Origin: Desulfovibrio sp.
GTDB lineage: Bacteria > Desulfobacterota > Desulfovibrionia > Desulfovibrionales > Desulfovibrionaceae
Reading direction: 5' to 3'
Assembly: GCA_031291035.1 (NCBI GenBank)
Contig: JAISLI010000001.1
Coordinates: 1-49,814 of the forward strand
DNA: 49,814 bases
The notes below the pieces were generated by a model that had not been told where the DNA came from, searched no databases, and was given only the letters and a program-made list of their open reading frames with translations. Position numbers and translations under genes: made by a program. Positions 33,602-42,998 of this stretch are shown in pieces. The stretch's first letter is position 1. The number at the start of each line of letters is the position of its first letter.

Positions 33602-34363
33602 ATGGAAGAACTGACCTCGGGCGCTGTCCTTTTTTTGCTTGCCGCCGCCTTCGCCGCCGGATTTATTGACAGCATCGCCGGTGGCGGCGGACTCATCAGC
33701 CTGCCCGCCCTGCTTGTGGCCGGCGTGCCGCCGCATCTGTCTCTGGGCACAAACAAGTGCATGTCCACCTGCGGCACGGCTTTTTCCCTTCTTCTCTATG
33801 CCCGCGGCAAAGCCGTGAAATGGGACATCGCCGTGAAGGGCATTCCCTTTGCCCTGCTTGGAGCGTATGCGGGCAGCCGTGCCGCGCTTTTGCTCAATCC
33901 GGAAACGCTTGCCGGAATCATTATTTTTGTCCTGCCCTTTGTCGCGGTGCTGACCTTTGTCCGCGGAAGGGAGCGCGGGAAACCGGTTTCCCCCGGCCGC
34001 GCCGCAATCTGGGCGCGCATTGTGCCGGTGTGTTTCGGAATCGGCTTTTATGACGGGTTCCTGGGGCCGGGAACAGGCACCTTTTTGCTGCTGGGTTTGT
34101 ATTTTCTGCTGAAAATGGATCTTGTCCGGGCCAGCGGCACCACCAAGACATTCAATCTGGCTTCCAACGTCGGCGGCCTGACCGGCTTTCTTCTGGGGGG
34201 GAGCGTGGTCTTTGCCCTGGGCGCGTCCATGGCCCTCGCCAATATAGCGGGCAATATTTTCGGAAGCCGCATGGCCATGAACAGGGGCCCGGAGATTGTG
34301 CGCAAAATGCTGCCGGTTTCCCTCTCCCTGCTGCTGATAACGCTGATTGCCCGGTATTTTTAG
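33602..34363 (+). CDS. TSUP (TauE/SafE)-family anion exporter
   Basis: The protein has 253 residues and about eight membrane spans in two repeated halves. The N-terminal motif (AAFAAGFIDSIAGGGGLIS) and the second-half counterpart (IGFYDGFLGPGTGTFLLLG) are the paired GG(G)G(L/S) signatures of the family. TSUP proteins export sulfite, sulfoacetate or related anions or take up sulfur compounds; a sulfur anion is likely if the host is a sulfate reducer. No cognate operon partner is adjacent. The ribosome binding site is weak. Confidence 0.88.
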   Translation: MEELTSGAVLFLLAAAFAAGFIDSIAGGGGLISLPALLVAGVPPHLSLGTNKCMSTCGTAFSLLLYARGKAVKWDIAVKGIPFALLGAYAGSRAALLLNPETLAGIIIFVLPFVAVLTFVRGRERGKPVSPGRAAIWARIVPVCFGIGFYDGFLGPGTGTFLLLGLYFLLKMDLVRASGTTKTFNLASNVGGLTGFLLGGSVVFALGASMALANIAGNIFGSRMAMNRGPEIVRKMLPVSLSLLLITLIARYF

Positions 34364-34498
34364 GGGAACACCTGATGTAATCCCCGCCAAAGCGTTGCCA
34401 ACCTGAAAAATGTATGTCAAGAAAACACAGATTTGCTCTATTGAAAAGACCCGGCGGACAGCGATGAGTTTGCCCGGCGGCCTTGAGCGCGTCTTCCT

Positions 34499-36106
34499 CT
34501 ACACGCCGTCGGCCAGCCCGGCCAGCCGTTTCAGGTTGGGCAGGTGCTTGAACAGCAGTTTGACGTCGTGCCCCACCACGGGGCCTGTGGCCGCTTGCGC
34601 GGCGATGAGGTTTTTTGCCAGGGCCGCGCCGGATTTCTGGTGGTGCTCGCAAGTCACCTCACCGCAGTAGATGATTTTGCGCCCCGTGAGGGCCGTGCGC
34701 AGGTCATGCTCCACATCATCCAGTTGGGAGGGGGAAAAGCCGATGTCGAAATCCCCGATCTCCTTCAGGGCGCTCACGCGCAGCAGATGCAGGCAGCCCA
34801 TCACATGCAGGCAGGGCCGCGTAAACGTGTACAGGCCCGTGTCGCGCGCGTTTTCGGCGGGCGTGCCCGTGCCCATCCGCAGCAGGCCGGCGCGGGCCGT
34901 GCGCACGGAATAATAGAGGCTCTGCAGCACCGGGGCTTCGGCATGGTTCGGCGGAAAAACAACCTTGCAGCCCACCACGGCGTTTCGGGGGTCTTTTTCC
35001 ATTTCCGTGAGGTAGCGTATGAGCCAGTCTTTGGGCATGACCACATCGTCATCCATAAAGGCCACATAGTCACAGGCCTGTACCCGCGGCAGATGGAGGA
35101 GCCAGTTGCGGGCCGCGGGCGCGCCGATATTTATGGGGAGATTGATGATTTTATAGGTCCGGCCGGGAAAAAGATCCCGCAGGGACAGCACGCGGGACAG
35201 GCTGTCGTCCGTGCAGCCGTTGAGCAGGACAAAGATCGGCGAATTTCCCGTATCCGTCCGGGCGAGCGCGCGCAGGGTCTGCCAGAGCACCGGCCCCTTG
35301 TTCCAGGAATAGAGGCAGATGGCCGTTTTGCGTCGCGCGAGGAGCACCGGCCTTGGCATTGTGGGAGAGAGCAGGGCTTCCAGGCGCAAGGAGACGGGAT
35401 ACAGCGCTCCGTCCTGCCGCAGGGCACGGGCATAGGCCTTGACGCCGGAATCGGCGTCCCCGGCAAGAATGTAGTTGTCCGCGGCGTAAACGCGGGCATA
35501 CGGGTTGCGGCGTTCTTCCGGGATCTGTTCCCACAGCGGCAGGGCGTCAGCCCAGCGGCCCCGGCCCGCGTAGTGCAGAAAAAGCGCGCAACGCCACAAA
35601 TCCGCCAGCCCGGAAGGGCAGCGAAATTTGCCCAGCCAGACGGCCGGATCGCGGAACAACAGAAAATCCATGTGCAGCAGGGCTTCGGCCGCGCCGATAT
35701 GCTCCGGATTTTTGGTCAGTATCTCCAGCGTGGCGTTGTAAAGGGCGTCAGATGTCTGTTCGCGTCCGCCGAATATTTTTTGCTCCAGGTCCGGAGGCAG
35801 GGCGCTTCCCCGCACGAGGTCCAGACCGATTTTCCGCCGGGCGTCGGGGCTGATTTCCTCCAGCGTTTTCATGACATCCGCCCGCAGGGGCATGGCCCAG
35901 GCGGCCCGGTTCAGGCAGTAGAGAAAGAGTGTCTGGGCCGGCCGCGAATTTTCAAAGTCGGGGTCTTCGCTCAGGGAATCGGCAAAAATTACGGCCGTAT
36001 TGCCTTCCAGCATCATCAGACGGTTCTGCCGCCGCACGAAAGCGCATTTTTCCTGTATGGACAAAATGCCCATTTCTCCGTTCAGGCCCTGACGCATACG
36101 TTCCAT
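34499..36106 (-). CDS. family 2 glycosyltransferase with N-terminal helical-repeat region
   Basis: The protein has 535 residues from ATG 36106; the longer frame runs into glf. The N-terminal 1-270 is helical and repeat-like (DPEHIG-type TPR-like stretches such as GRGRWADALPLWEQIPEERR). The GT-A domain begins near KTAICLYSWNKGPVLWQTL, with LLNGCTDDS and the D-x-D metal site FMDDDVVMPKDW. It moves a sugar from a nucleotide donor to a surface glycan, probably at the cytoplasmic side of the inner membrane. It follows glf by 13 nt, so the two are in one operon; UDP-Galf is a likely donor, by inference. Confidence 0.87.
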   Translation of the reverse strand: MERMRQGLNGEMGILSIQEKCAFVRRQNRLMMLEGNTAVIFADSLSEDPDFENSRPAQTLFLYCLNRAAWAMPLRADVMKTLEEISPDARRKIGLDLVRGSALPPDLEQKIFGGREQTSDALYNATLEILTKNPEHIGAAEALLHMDFLLFRDPAVWLGKFRCPSGLADLWRCALFLHYAGRGRWADALPLWEQIPEERRNPYARVYAADNYILAGDADSGVKAYARALRQDGALYPVSLRLEALLSPTMPRPVLLARRKTAICLYSWNKGPVLWQTLRALARTDTGNSPIFVLLNGCTDDSLSRVLSLRDLFPGRTYKIINLPINIGAPAARNWLLHLPRVQACDYVAFMDDDVVMPKDWLIRYLTEMEKDPRNAVVGCKVVFPPNHAEAPVLQSLYYSVRTARAGLLRMGTGTPAENARDTGLYTFTRPCLHVMGCLHLLRVSALKEIGDFDIGFSPSQLDDVEHDLRTALTGRKIIYCGEVTCEHHQKSGAALAKNLIAAQAATGPVVGHDVKLLFKHLPNLKRLAGLADGV

Positions 36107-36119
36107 GTGGATTCCGGGT

Positions 36120-37322
36120 TCACGCGCAGTTCTCTCCGCTTGCGCGGGCGCGCAACGTTTCAAAAAGGTCAAGCGCCTCGTCAACGGTTTTGTCCATGTC
36201 CAGGTAGCGGTAGCCGCCAAGGCGGCCGCCGGGCACGACACGGGGCATTTTCTCCGCCAGGAGTGCCCGGTACCTGCCCTGCAAAGACTGGTTTTCCGGG
36301 GTGTTGACGGGATAGTACGGCTCGTCCCCCTTTAGGCATGCATGGGAATATTCCCGCGCGACTATGGTCCTGTTTCCCTGGGGGCCGCGTTCGGGGTGAA
36401 GATGCTTGAATTCGTGCGAGCGCGTCCAGGGTATCTCCACATCCGCCTGATTGAGCACGGCCGTTCCCTGGGCATCCCGATAGGGCAGGATGTCGCGCTC
36501 GAAGCGCAGGGCGCGCCATTCCAGCGCGCCGAAGGCATAACCGCAGAGTTCGTCCAGGGGGCCGGAATACAGAACCGTGCAGGCGGGCGGGATGTTTCCG
36601 GCAATGTCGGCGTAGGCGAGGCCGGTGCGCACTTCTATGAGAGGATTCCGGAAGAGCGCGTCAAACATGGCCGCATAGCCCCGCTCCGGCATGCCCTGCC
36701 AGGGGTCGCTGAAATAGTCGGTATTGTAGTCGGCGCGCACGGGCAGCCGGGTGATGATGTCGGGAGGCAGCTCCCCGGGATCCTTTTCCCATTGTTTCCG
36801 GGTGTAGCCCTTGATAAACGCCTCGTAGAGGGGTCGCCCGACGAGGGATACCGCCTTTTCCTCAAGATTGGCCGGCTCGCCGCCGCCCGCGGACGCGGCG
36901 GCCTCGCGGCGGATAAAGCCGTCTACCTCGTAAGGCCGCAGATTGAGGCCGTAAAACATGTTGACGGCGGCCAGGCCGACGGGCATGGGATAGACCCTGC
37001 CCCTGTGCTCCGTAAGCACCTTGTGTCTGTAGGGGGTGAAACGCGTAAAGCGGCTGACGTACTCCCACACGCGGGGAATGGCCGTGTGAAAGACATGTGT
37101 GCCGTAGGCATGGCATTCAATGCCCGTGTCCGGATCAATGAAGGAACGGCAGTTGCCGCCGGTGTGGGCGCGCCTGTCGATTACCAGAACGCGTTCGCCC
37201 AGCGCCGAGGCGATGCGTTCGGCAAGAACGCCGCCCCACAGGCCGGCGCCCACGACGAGATATTTGAGATCCCTTGGCAGCACTGGCGGTTCCCGGTAAC
37301 AGACAGTTACGACGCGCGGCAA
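36120..37322 (-). CDS. glf: UDP-galactopyranose mutase
   Basis: The protein has 400 residues from TTG 37322; a GTG at 37283 is the alternative, and neither has a good ribosome binding site. FAD-dependent conversion of UDP-galactopyranose to UDP-galactofuranose. Visible: the FAD motif LVVGAGLWGGVLAE, TGGNCRSF, ECHAYGTHVFHT, YTRKQWEKDPGELPPDII, NTDYFSDPWQGMPERGY, and the C-terminal EIPWTRSHEFKH with YYPVNTPEN. All match Glf. It supplies galactofuranose for the O-antigen or other glycan made with the next gene. Confidence 0.93.
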   Translation of the reverse strand: MPRVVTVCYREPPVLPRDLKYLVVGAGLWGGVLAERIASALGERVLVIDRRAHTGGNCRSFIDPDTGIECHAYGTHVFHTAIPRVWEYVSRFTRFTPYRHKVLTEHRGRVYPMPVGLAAVNMFYGLNLRPYEVDGFIRREAAASAGGGEPANLEEKAVSLVGRPLYEAFIKGYTRKQWEKDPGELPPDIITRLPVRADYNTDYFSDPWQGMPERGYAAMFDALFRNPLIEVRTGLAYADIAGNIPPACTVLYSGPLDELCGYAFGALEWRALRFERDILPYRDAQGTAVLNQADVEIPWTRSHEFKHLHPERGPQGNRTIVAREYSHACLKGDEPYYPVNTPENQSLQGRYRALLAEKMPRVVPGGRLGGYRYLDMDKTVDEALDLFETLRARASGENCA

Positions 37323-37368
37323 ATAGTGCCACGCTTTTGTCCGGGAGGCAAGGATTTTTAGAAAAAGT

Positions 37369-40332
37369 CTAATTTTTTTGCCGGTTACGCCTGCGACTGT
37401 CCGTCCTCTCCCGCATCAGAAAGCGGCCCGTCACGGAATCGGGGTCCGCCGCGACGGCTTCCGGCGTGCCGGCGGAAACAATCAGCCCGCCGTTTTCCCC
37501 GCCGCCGGGCCCCATGTCCAGAACATGATCGGCCGCGAGGATCATGTCGGTATTGTGCTCGATCACCACCACGCTCGCGCCTTTGTCCACCAGGGCGTGC
37601 AGCACTCTGATGAGTTTGCCCACCTCGTGCATGTGCAGTCCTGTGGTCGGCTCGTCCAGAATATACATGCTGCCGGGCAGGGATTTTTTGCCCAGTTCCC
37701 GCGAAATTTTGATCCGCTGGGCTTCGCCGCCGGAAAGGGTGGTGGCCGGCTGCCCCAGGCGCAGATATTCAAGTCCCACCTGTTCCAGCACGGCAAGGCG
37801 CCGCTCAAGGCCCGGATAACTCTCAAAAAGCCCGCGCGCCTGATGTACGGTCAAATCCAGAACTTCAGCGATATTGAGGCCCTTGTAGCGCACCTCCAGG
37901 GTTTCATGGTTGTAGCGCCTGCCTTTGCACACGTCGCAGGTGACGTAGACATCCGGCAGAAAGTGCATTTCCACGCGCACTTGTCCGTCGCCGCCGCAGG
38001 CCTCGCAACGGCCGCCGCGCACGTTGAAGCTGAAACGCCCCTGGGTGTAGCCGCTACGTCTGGCGTCCTGGGTCATGGCGAAGATATGGCGTATTTCGTC
38101 GAAAATTTTGGTGTAGGTGGCCGGATTGGAGCGGGGGGTACGTCCGATGGGCGTCTGGTCAATGGCCACCAGCCGCTCTATGGCCTGCCCGCCCGCGTAG
38201 GCGAGACCGCCTATGCTGCCCGGCTGGTCCACGCGCAGGCCAAGGCCGATGGCCAGGTGCTTGTACAGGGTGTCCACCACCAGAGAGCTTTTGCCGGAAC
38301 CGGAAACCCCTGTCACGCAGGTCAGCACGCCGAGAGGGATGCGGCAGTCGATGCCGCGCAGGTTGTGGGTGGTCACGCCGCGCAGCACAATTTCGCCCCG
38401 CGCCCCGCGCCGCGCCTCCGGCGGGGGAATGCTCTCGTCCCCGCGCAGATAGCGGGCCGTGAGGGTGTCGGCCGAAGTGACGAGTTCCTCCGCCGTGCCC
38501 TGGAACATGATTTCCCCGCCCTGGGAACCGGAGCCGGGTCCAAGCTCAATCACCGTGTCGGCCGCGCGGATGGTGGACTCGTCGTGTTCCACCACCAGCA
38601 CGGTGTTGCCGCGTTCCTTCAGGGAACGCAATGTGCCCAGCAGGCGCTGGTTGTCGCGCGGGTGCAGGCCGATGGAAGGCTCGTCCAGCACGTAGGTCAC
38701 GCCCACAAGGCCGGAACCGAGCTGGGAGGCCAGCCGTATGCGCTGGGCCTCGCCGCCGGAAAGAGTGGTCATGGAACGGTCCAGGGAGAGGTATTCCAGC
38801 CCGACATTGAGCATGAAGGACAGGCGGCGCGTGAGTTCCTTCAGCAGCGGTTCGGCAATGCGTTCGCGCATGCCTTCAAAGGCGCGATCCCGCAGCCATG
38901 CGAGAGCCCGCTCCACTGAAAGGGAACAGAATTCCGCAATGTTCAGGCCGTCCACGCGCACGGCGAGGGCTTCCGGCCTGAGGCGCGTTCCCCCGCAGTC
39001 CGGGCAGCCGGTGGACTGCCGGAAGCGGGCCAGTTCTTCCCGCCAAGCGTCGCCGTACTGCATGCCCGCCTCAAGCAGTGGAACAACGCCGGGCCAGCGC
39101 CTGGTCATGTTGGCGTGATCAATGCGGGATTTTTCCCGCACATGGACGAAGTGTTCGCTCTGGTAGTCTCCCTCGGCGCCCAGGGCCACGTTGCCGCCCA
39201 TCCAGTTGCGGCGCAGGCCGAGGGAGGCCCCGGCGGCCTTGCCGCGCGCGTCCTCTCCGTAAAAGAGGGCCGCCAGGGCCTCGTCGGAAAATCGGCCGAG
39301 GGGCGCGGACAGGCTGAAGGCGAAGCGCTCGCCCAGGGCCTTGAGCGCGGCTTCGTAACGGAAAAGCGTTTTGCCGCTCCAGGGCAGAAGCGCTCCTTCT
39401 TTAAGGGAAAGGCCCCTGTTGGGCGCGATGAGGCGCGGTTCGAAATAGTCTATGGCGCCCAGCCCCACGCAACGCGGGCAGGCGCCCTGGGGGCCGTTGA
39501 AGGAAAAAAGCTGCGGGCTTGGCGCGGGGAGGGAAACGCGGCACCGCGGGCACACGGAAGTGGTGGAGTGGATGGTGTCTCCACTGCTTCCCTTTGTTTT
39601 TGCCGCGTCCGGCTCGTGCAGAATCAGCCTGCCCTCGCCGCAGCGCAGGGCGAGCTCCACGGAATCGGCCAGGCGGCCGCGTATGCCCGCCCTGGACACC
39701 AGGCGGTCCACCACCAGATCGACGGTGTGTTTTTTGTTTTTGTCCAGAGCGGGGACATCGTCCAGAGTGTAAAATACGCCGTCCACACGGACGCGGGCAA
39801 ATCCTTCGGCCTTGAGTTTTTTGAATTTTTCGGCGTGGGTCCCCTTTTGCAAATCCACCAGCGGCGCGATGATCATGAATTTCGTGCCTTCGGACAGGCC
39901 GAGGATGTCGCTGATGATTTCATCCGCCGAGCGGGTTTCAATGGGGCGGCCGCAGGAAGGGCAGTGCATGTGCCCGAGCCTCGCGAAAAACACGCGCAGG
40001 AAATCGTGGATTTCGGTCACCGTGCCAACGGTGGAGCGGGGATTGCGTGAAACGCTCTGTTGTTCCAGGGAAATCGCCGGAGAAAGTCCTTCAATCTTTT
40101 CCACATCCGGCTTGTTCATCTTGGGCAGGAATTGCCGGGCGTAGGCCGAGAGGGATTCCACATAGCGGCGCTGCCCTTCGGCGTAAACAATGTCAAAGGC
40201 CAGCGTGGACTTGCCGGAGCCGGACGGACCGCAGATCACCACAAGTTCGTCGCGGGGTATGGTGAGGCTGATGTTTCTGAGATTGTGCTGCCGGGCCTTT
40301 TCAATGCGGATGCCGCGTTTGCTGCCGTCCAT
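37369..40332 (-). CDS. uvrA: excinuclease ABC subunit A
   Basis: The protein has 987 residues from ATG 40332 (AAGGAA upstream), slightly longer than the ~940 common. Two ABC ATPase units: Walker A GPSGSGKST early and GVSGSGKSS at about residue 670, with signature motifs LSGGEAQRI in both halves. Zinc-binding Cys sets are visible as CPSCGRP, CPRCRVSLP to GACPRCVGLG and CEACGGDGQVRVE to CDVCKGRRY. It scans DNA for bulky lesions with UvrB. It sits between two sugar-metabolism genes but has no functional link to them. Confidence 0.97.
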   Translation of the reverse strand: MDGSKRGIRIEKARQHNLRNISLTIPRDELVVICGPSGSGKSTLAFDIVYAEGQRRYVESLSAYARQFLPKMNKPDVEKIEGLSPAISLEQQSVSRNPRSTVGTVTEIHDFLRVFFARLGHMHCPSCGRPIETRSADEIISDILGLSEGTKFMIIAPLVDLQKGTHAEKFKKLKAEGFARVRVDGVFYTLDDVPALDKNKKHTVDLVVDRLVSRAGIRGRLADSVELALRCGEGRLILHEPDAAKTKGSSGDTIHSTTSVCPRCRVSLPAPSPQLFSFNGPQGACPRCVGLGAIDYFEPRLIAPNRGLSLKEGALLPWSGKTLFRYEAALKALGERFAFSLSAPLGRFSDEALAALFYGEDARGKAAGASLGLRRNWMGGNVALGAEGDYQSEHFVHVREKSRIDHANMTRRWPGVVPLLEAGMQYGDAWREELARFRQSTGCPDCGGTRLRPEALAVRVDGLNIAEFCSLSVERALAWLRDRAFEGMRERIAEPLLKELTRRLSFMLNVGLEYLSLDRSMTTLSGGEAQRIRLASQLGSGLVGVTYVLDEPSIGLHPRDNQRLLGTLRSLKERGNTVLVVEHDESTIRAADTVIELGPGSGSQGGEIMFQGTAEELVTSADTLTARYLRGDESIPPPEARRGARGEIVLRGVTTHNLRGIDCRIPLGVLTCVTGVSGSGKSSLVVDTLYKHLAIGLGLRVDQPGSIGGLAYAGGQAIERLVAIDQTPIGRTPRSNPATYTKIFDEIRHIFAMTQDARRSGYTQGRFSFNVRGGRCEACGGDGQVRVEMHFLPDVYVTCDVCKGRRYNHETLEVRYKGLNIAEVLDLTVHQARGLFESYPGLERRLAVLEQVGLEYLRLGQPATTLSGGEAQRIKISRELGKKSLPGSMYILDEPTTGLHMHEVGKLIRVLHALVDKGASVVVIEHNTDMILAADHVLDMGPGGGENGGLIVSAGTPEAVAADPDSVTGRFLMRERTDSRRRNRQKN

Positions 40333-40606
40333 CGGAATTCCTTTTTGTTTCGCCGGGAAAAATGCTTTGACAGGCCGCGAAGCCGGTGTAAGCATTTCCG
40401 GCGGGGCCTTTTTCGCGGAATGAAACGATGGAGAGTATGTAAAGCCTGGAGACCTGTTTGGCAAGCGCCGCGGAATCCCCGGCGCGCGCGTAGCGCCGCT
40501 GAAAACGCCATGCGGAAGGACAGCGGTTTTTTCGCGGAATTGGAGAAGGGGCGTTCCGTGGGGGCCGGAAAGGCGCTGGAGGCGTCTCTCATGCCTGAAT
40601 CCGCTT

Positions 40607-41749
40607 TCAGGGCGTGATGGGCGCGATGTTGAGCGAGGCGAAGTTTTCCGCCCAGTTCAGCCTGCTGAGCGCACTCGGCATGACCGCCCGCCGCGCGGCG
40701 GAGTTGAGCTTTTGCGCCTTGACGACGCCCTCGCGCAGCAGCGGCAGGAGTTCGTCAACCTCCGGCCAGGCCGCGGAGAGCAGCAGGGGATGGGCTTCCC
40801 GCATTTTTTTGACGCCGTAGTCGGTGGTGACGGTGGGCATGCCGAAAAGGGCCATTTCCAGCGGCGGATAGGAGGGGTGGGGCGAAATCATGAGCGAAAG
40901 CCCGACATGGGCTTTGGCGAGCAGGGCGATATAGTCATGTATGGGCAGGCGTCCCAGACTCTTCAGCACGGTCCCGCCGGCAAGAGCCATATCCTCGTGC
41001 GGCAGCCCGACGCTCAGGGGCAGAAAGCGCCGCCGTCCGGACGGAGGCAGGCCGGAGAAGAAACGGCTCAATGTTTCAACGCCCAGTTCAAAGCAGTTCC
41101 GCGCCAGTCCGGGCCGTCCGTAAAAGAGGATGAGGGTCCGCTCGCCGTCCTTCGGCGGAAGGCGGAAACCGGTTTTTTCCAGCCAGTCGGCGATATCCCC
41201 GTTCAGAGAAGGGGTGAGCACGTATTCTCTGGCAAAGGCGTGTCCGTGTTGTTTCAGGTGTTCGGCCAGCCAGACCGAGTTGACGACCGCGTGCGTGAGT
41301 TCGCCGCGGGCGTAGCTTTTGAGCGTGAGCGCGTGTTTTTGTCCGAAAGGGGAAAAGGATGGCTCATAATCCTGGATGAAATAGTAAAAGGGCAGCGCCG
41401 GCAGAGCGTGGCGCAGCCGCGCGTTGTGCGCCGCCTCCCAGAAGGCGAAGCCGGCCCAGTAGGTGACGAGGAAAACGTCTCCGGCATGGCAGGGCAGCGG
41501 ATCGCCCGGGGACGTAAAAAAGCACTCGGCGGCGCCGATGAGCCGGTGCGGCGAGGCGTCGCCCCGCCGGAAGCGGGCCGCGTCGTCATAGAGCGAGATA
41601 AAACGGCAGGCGTCGTAATGGCGCGCCAGATGTCGCGCAAGCTCAAGCGCCGAGAGCATTCCGCCAAAGGCCGCGTCTTCCGCCAGGCCGGGCAGTATGA
41701 CGTTCAGGCGGCTCCGGCCGGGGGATGGGGAAAAGACGACTGAAGCCAT
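40607..41749 (-). CDS. glycosyltransferase, WsaF/rhamnan-synthesis type (GT-B)
   Basis: The protein has 380 residues. The N-terminal domain reads NVILPGLAEDAAFGGMLSA and VTYWAGFAFWEAA; the C-terminal domain has FYGRPGLARNCFELGVETL, ALLAKAHVGLSLMISPHPSYPP and LEMALFGMPTVTTDYG, the pattern of WsaF-like GT-B transferases that add rhamnose or related sugars to S-layer or O-antigen glycans. It acts in the cytoplasm on lipid-linked glycan. It is separated from the glf pair by uvrA. Confidence 0.83.
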   Translation of the reverse strand: MASVVFSPSPGRSRLNVILPGLAEDAAFGGMLSALELARHLARHYDACRFISLYDDAARFRRGDASPHRLIGAAECFFTSPGDPLPCHAGDVFLVTYWAGFAFWEAAHNARLRHALPALPFYYFIQDYEPSFSPFGQKHALTLKSYARGELTHAVVNSVWLAEHLKQHGHAFAREYVLTPSLNGDIADWLEKTGFRLPPKDGERTLILFYGRPGLARNCFELGVETLSRFFSGLPPSGRRRFLPLSVGLPHEDMALAGGTVLKSLGRLPIHDYIALLAKAHVGLSLMISPHPSYPPLEMALFGMPTVTTDYGVKKMREAHPLLLSAAWPEVDELLPLLREGVVKAQKLNSAARRAVMPSALSRLNWAENFASLNIAPITP

Positions 41750-42233
41750 GCAGGGTGTATAAAATGCTTTGCAATTGTTGTAAATTGATTTATAGTGGGC
41801 TTAATAGGTGGACTGTACTGTAAACGAACTGGTCGGGGATCATTGGCGGCCAGTGGCCACTGCCACGTAACACAGCATTTTAAAAGCGTTTTTTGCACTG
41901 TGACGAAAATTGTCCTTCCCCTTCCGTAAAAGTTTGTCCTCCTGATTTTGTCGTGCATTCCGCATCAGCCTGAAAAATACCACTGAGATGAGCAGACAGT
42001 CCCCCAGAGTCTTTTCCGGTTTCCCGATACGGCGCGGTTTCTTCCTTGCGTCCGCCTGCCGTGGAGAAGGCCGGTTCGCAATTCCGGCCGCCGGCATTGA
42101 AGCGGGCGATGCGTACATGATAATAACCGAAAAACATACGAAAAAATATAATTATTCTCTTTAGTTTTGTTGTAAAAAAGAAATTTCGGCAAAAAATATT
42201 CTGTTCAGTATGCAACAAAAAAATAAAAATCAA
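41750..42233. other. intergenic region without a supportable gene
   Basis: The region contains only short frames without ribosome binding sites; the longest (leftward, 41840-42118, 92 codons) shows no recognised motif. A 12-bp palindrome CAGTGGCCACTG lies near 41850. The DNA becomes very AT-rich from 42120 on, leading to the toxin-antitoxin promoter. Confidence 0.5.
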
Positions 42234-42261
42234 TTGACATTGGGAAAAAAAATTATATACT
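42234..42261 (+). promoter_or_regulatory. sigma-70 promoter of the toxin-antitoxin operon
   Basis: TTGACA (42234-42239) and TATACT (42256-42261) are 16 bp apart in an AT-rich setting and point to the antitoxin gene. The start site would lie near 42268, just before the nested inverted repeats at 42274-42345. Confidence 0.65.
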
Positions 42262-42273
42262 GGCCTCAATAGT

Positions 42274-42345
42274 AGCTCAATTAAATTAACCTGCATTTGT
42301 ACAAATTTAAATTTGTATTACTTTTGTAATTAAATAAATTGAGCT
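42274..42345. promoter_or_regulatory. nested operator-like inverted repeats before the antitoxin
   Basis: AGCTCAATT (42274-42282) and AATTGAGCT (42337-42345) form the outer inverted repeat. At its centre lies an 18-bp perfect palindrome, TACAAATTTAAATTTGTA (42300-42317). RHH antitoxins commonly bind such palindromes to repress their own operon, so this is a likely autoregulation site. Confidence 0.6.
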
Positions 42346-42369
42346 GCGTAATATCTGCTTGGAGGGATT

Positions 42370-42654
42370 ATGCTTTCTGCGACAAATCAATCTGCCCAGG
42401 TTGTCAGTATCCGTTTTGCGCCGGATATGCTTGCCCGCCTGGATGAGGCGGCGGCTCACAGGGCCTGCTCGCGATCTGAAATCATAAAGGAGGCTGTGGT
42501 CGGCCATCTCGACAATCTGTTCTGGTTTGACAAGGCCGTCCGTCAGGGGCTTGAGGACTTGCGGGCCAATCGCGTGGCCTCGCACACACAGAGTAAAAAA
42601 TGCCTTGACGGGGGGAAAGACAATGATAGTCTGGTCGAAGTCCGCGTACGCTGA
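42370..42654 (+). CDS. ribbon-helix-helix antitoxin (CopG/ParD-like)
   Basis: The protein has 94 residues. The N-terminal 15-60 reads VVSIRFAPDMLARLDEAAAH then CSRSEIIKEAVVGHL, the MetJ/Arc/CopG DNA-binding fold of antitoxins. The C-terminal tail is expected to cover the toxin. GGAGGG precedes the ATG. It should bind the palindromes upstream. It overlaps the toxin start by 32 nt, the standard arrangement for coupled production. Confidence 0.85.
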   Translation: MLSATNQSAQVVSIRFAPDMLARLDEAAAHRACSRSEIIKEAVVGHLDNLFWFDKAVRQGLEDLRANRVASHTQSKKCLDGGKDNDSLVEVRVR

Positions 42655-42931
42655 TCTGGAGAAGGTCGCGGCCTTTTTCAAGGAACAGGGAAATCCGGAA
42701 CTGGCCAGAAAAGCCGTTTTTTATATAGGGCTTACCGCTGAACGTCTGGCGCGATTTCCGCTGACAGGCCGGAAAGGCAGAGTCAAAGGGACGCGCGAAC
42801 TGTCGATGCCGAAAATACCCTATCTGATGGTATACGCCTCCGGAAAACCCAATAAGCTGAAAATAGTAAGGGTTCTCGCTGCGGACGGTCCGTGGCCGGA
42901 TTTCCCGGCCTCCCCGGAACGGGTGAAATGA
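42623..42931 (+). CDS. RelE/ParE-family toxin
   Basis: The protein has 102 residues from ATG 42623 (GGGGGAAAG), overlapping the antitoxin. The pattern IVWSKSAYADLEKVAAFF, NPELARKAVFYI and the ending ELSMPKIPYLMVYASG with KIVRVLA matches the ParE/RelE fold. The C-terminal Tyr/basic residues that RelE uses for mRNA cleavage are not clear, so ParE-type gyrase poisoning is as likely as ribosome-dependent cleavage. It forms a two-gene operon with the antitoxin. Confidence 0.85.
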   Translation: MIVWSKSAYADLEKVAAFFKEQGNPELARKAVFYIGLTAERLARFPLTGRKGRVKGTRELSMPKIPYLMVYASGKPNKLKIVRVLAADGPWPDFPASPERVK

Positions 42932-42998
42932 GCCGGGCGGCAGTCTGACGCCCGGCGGGCCGCTGCCATAACCCGCGCATAACCCGTGAAGGAACGGT

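Noticed and set aside
34544-36307. A 587-codon forward frame opposite the family 2 glycosyltransferase
   Set aside because: No ribosome binding site or family motifs; the reverse strand carries a clear glycosyltransferase and glf.
40333-40606. A short forward frame in the gap between uvrA and the WsaF-like gene
   Set aside because: Arg-rich low-complexity translation without a ribosome binding site; typical of GC-rich noise.
41840-42118. A 92-codon reverse frame in the gap before the toxin-antitoxin operon
   Set aside because: No ribosome binding site, no recognisable motif, and other frames are equally open.
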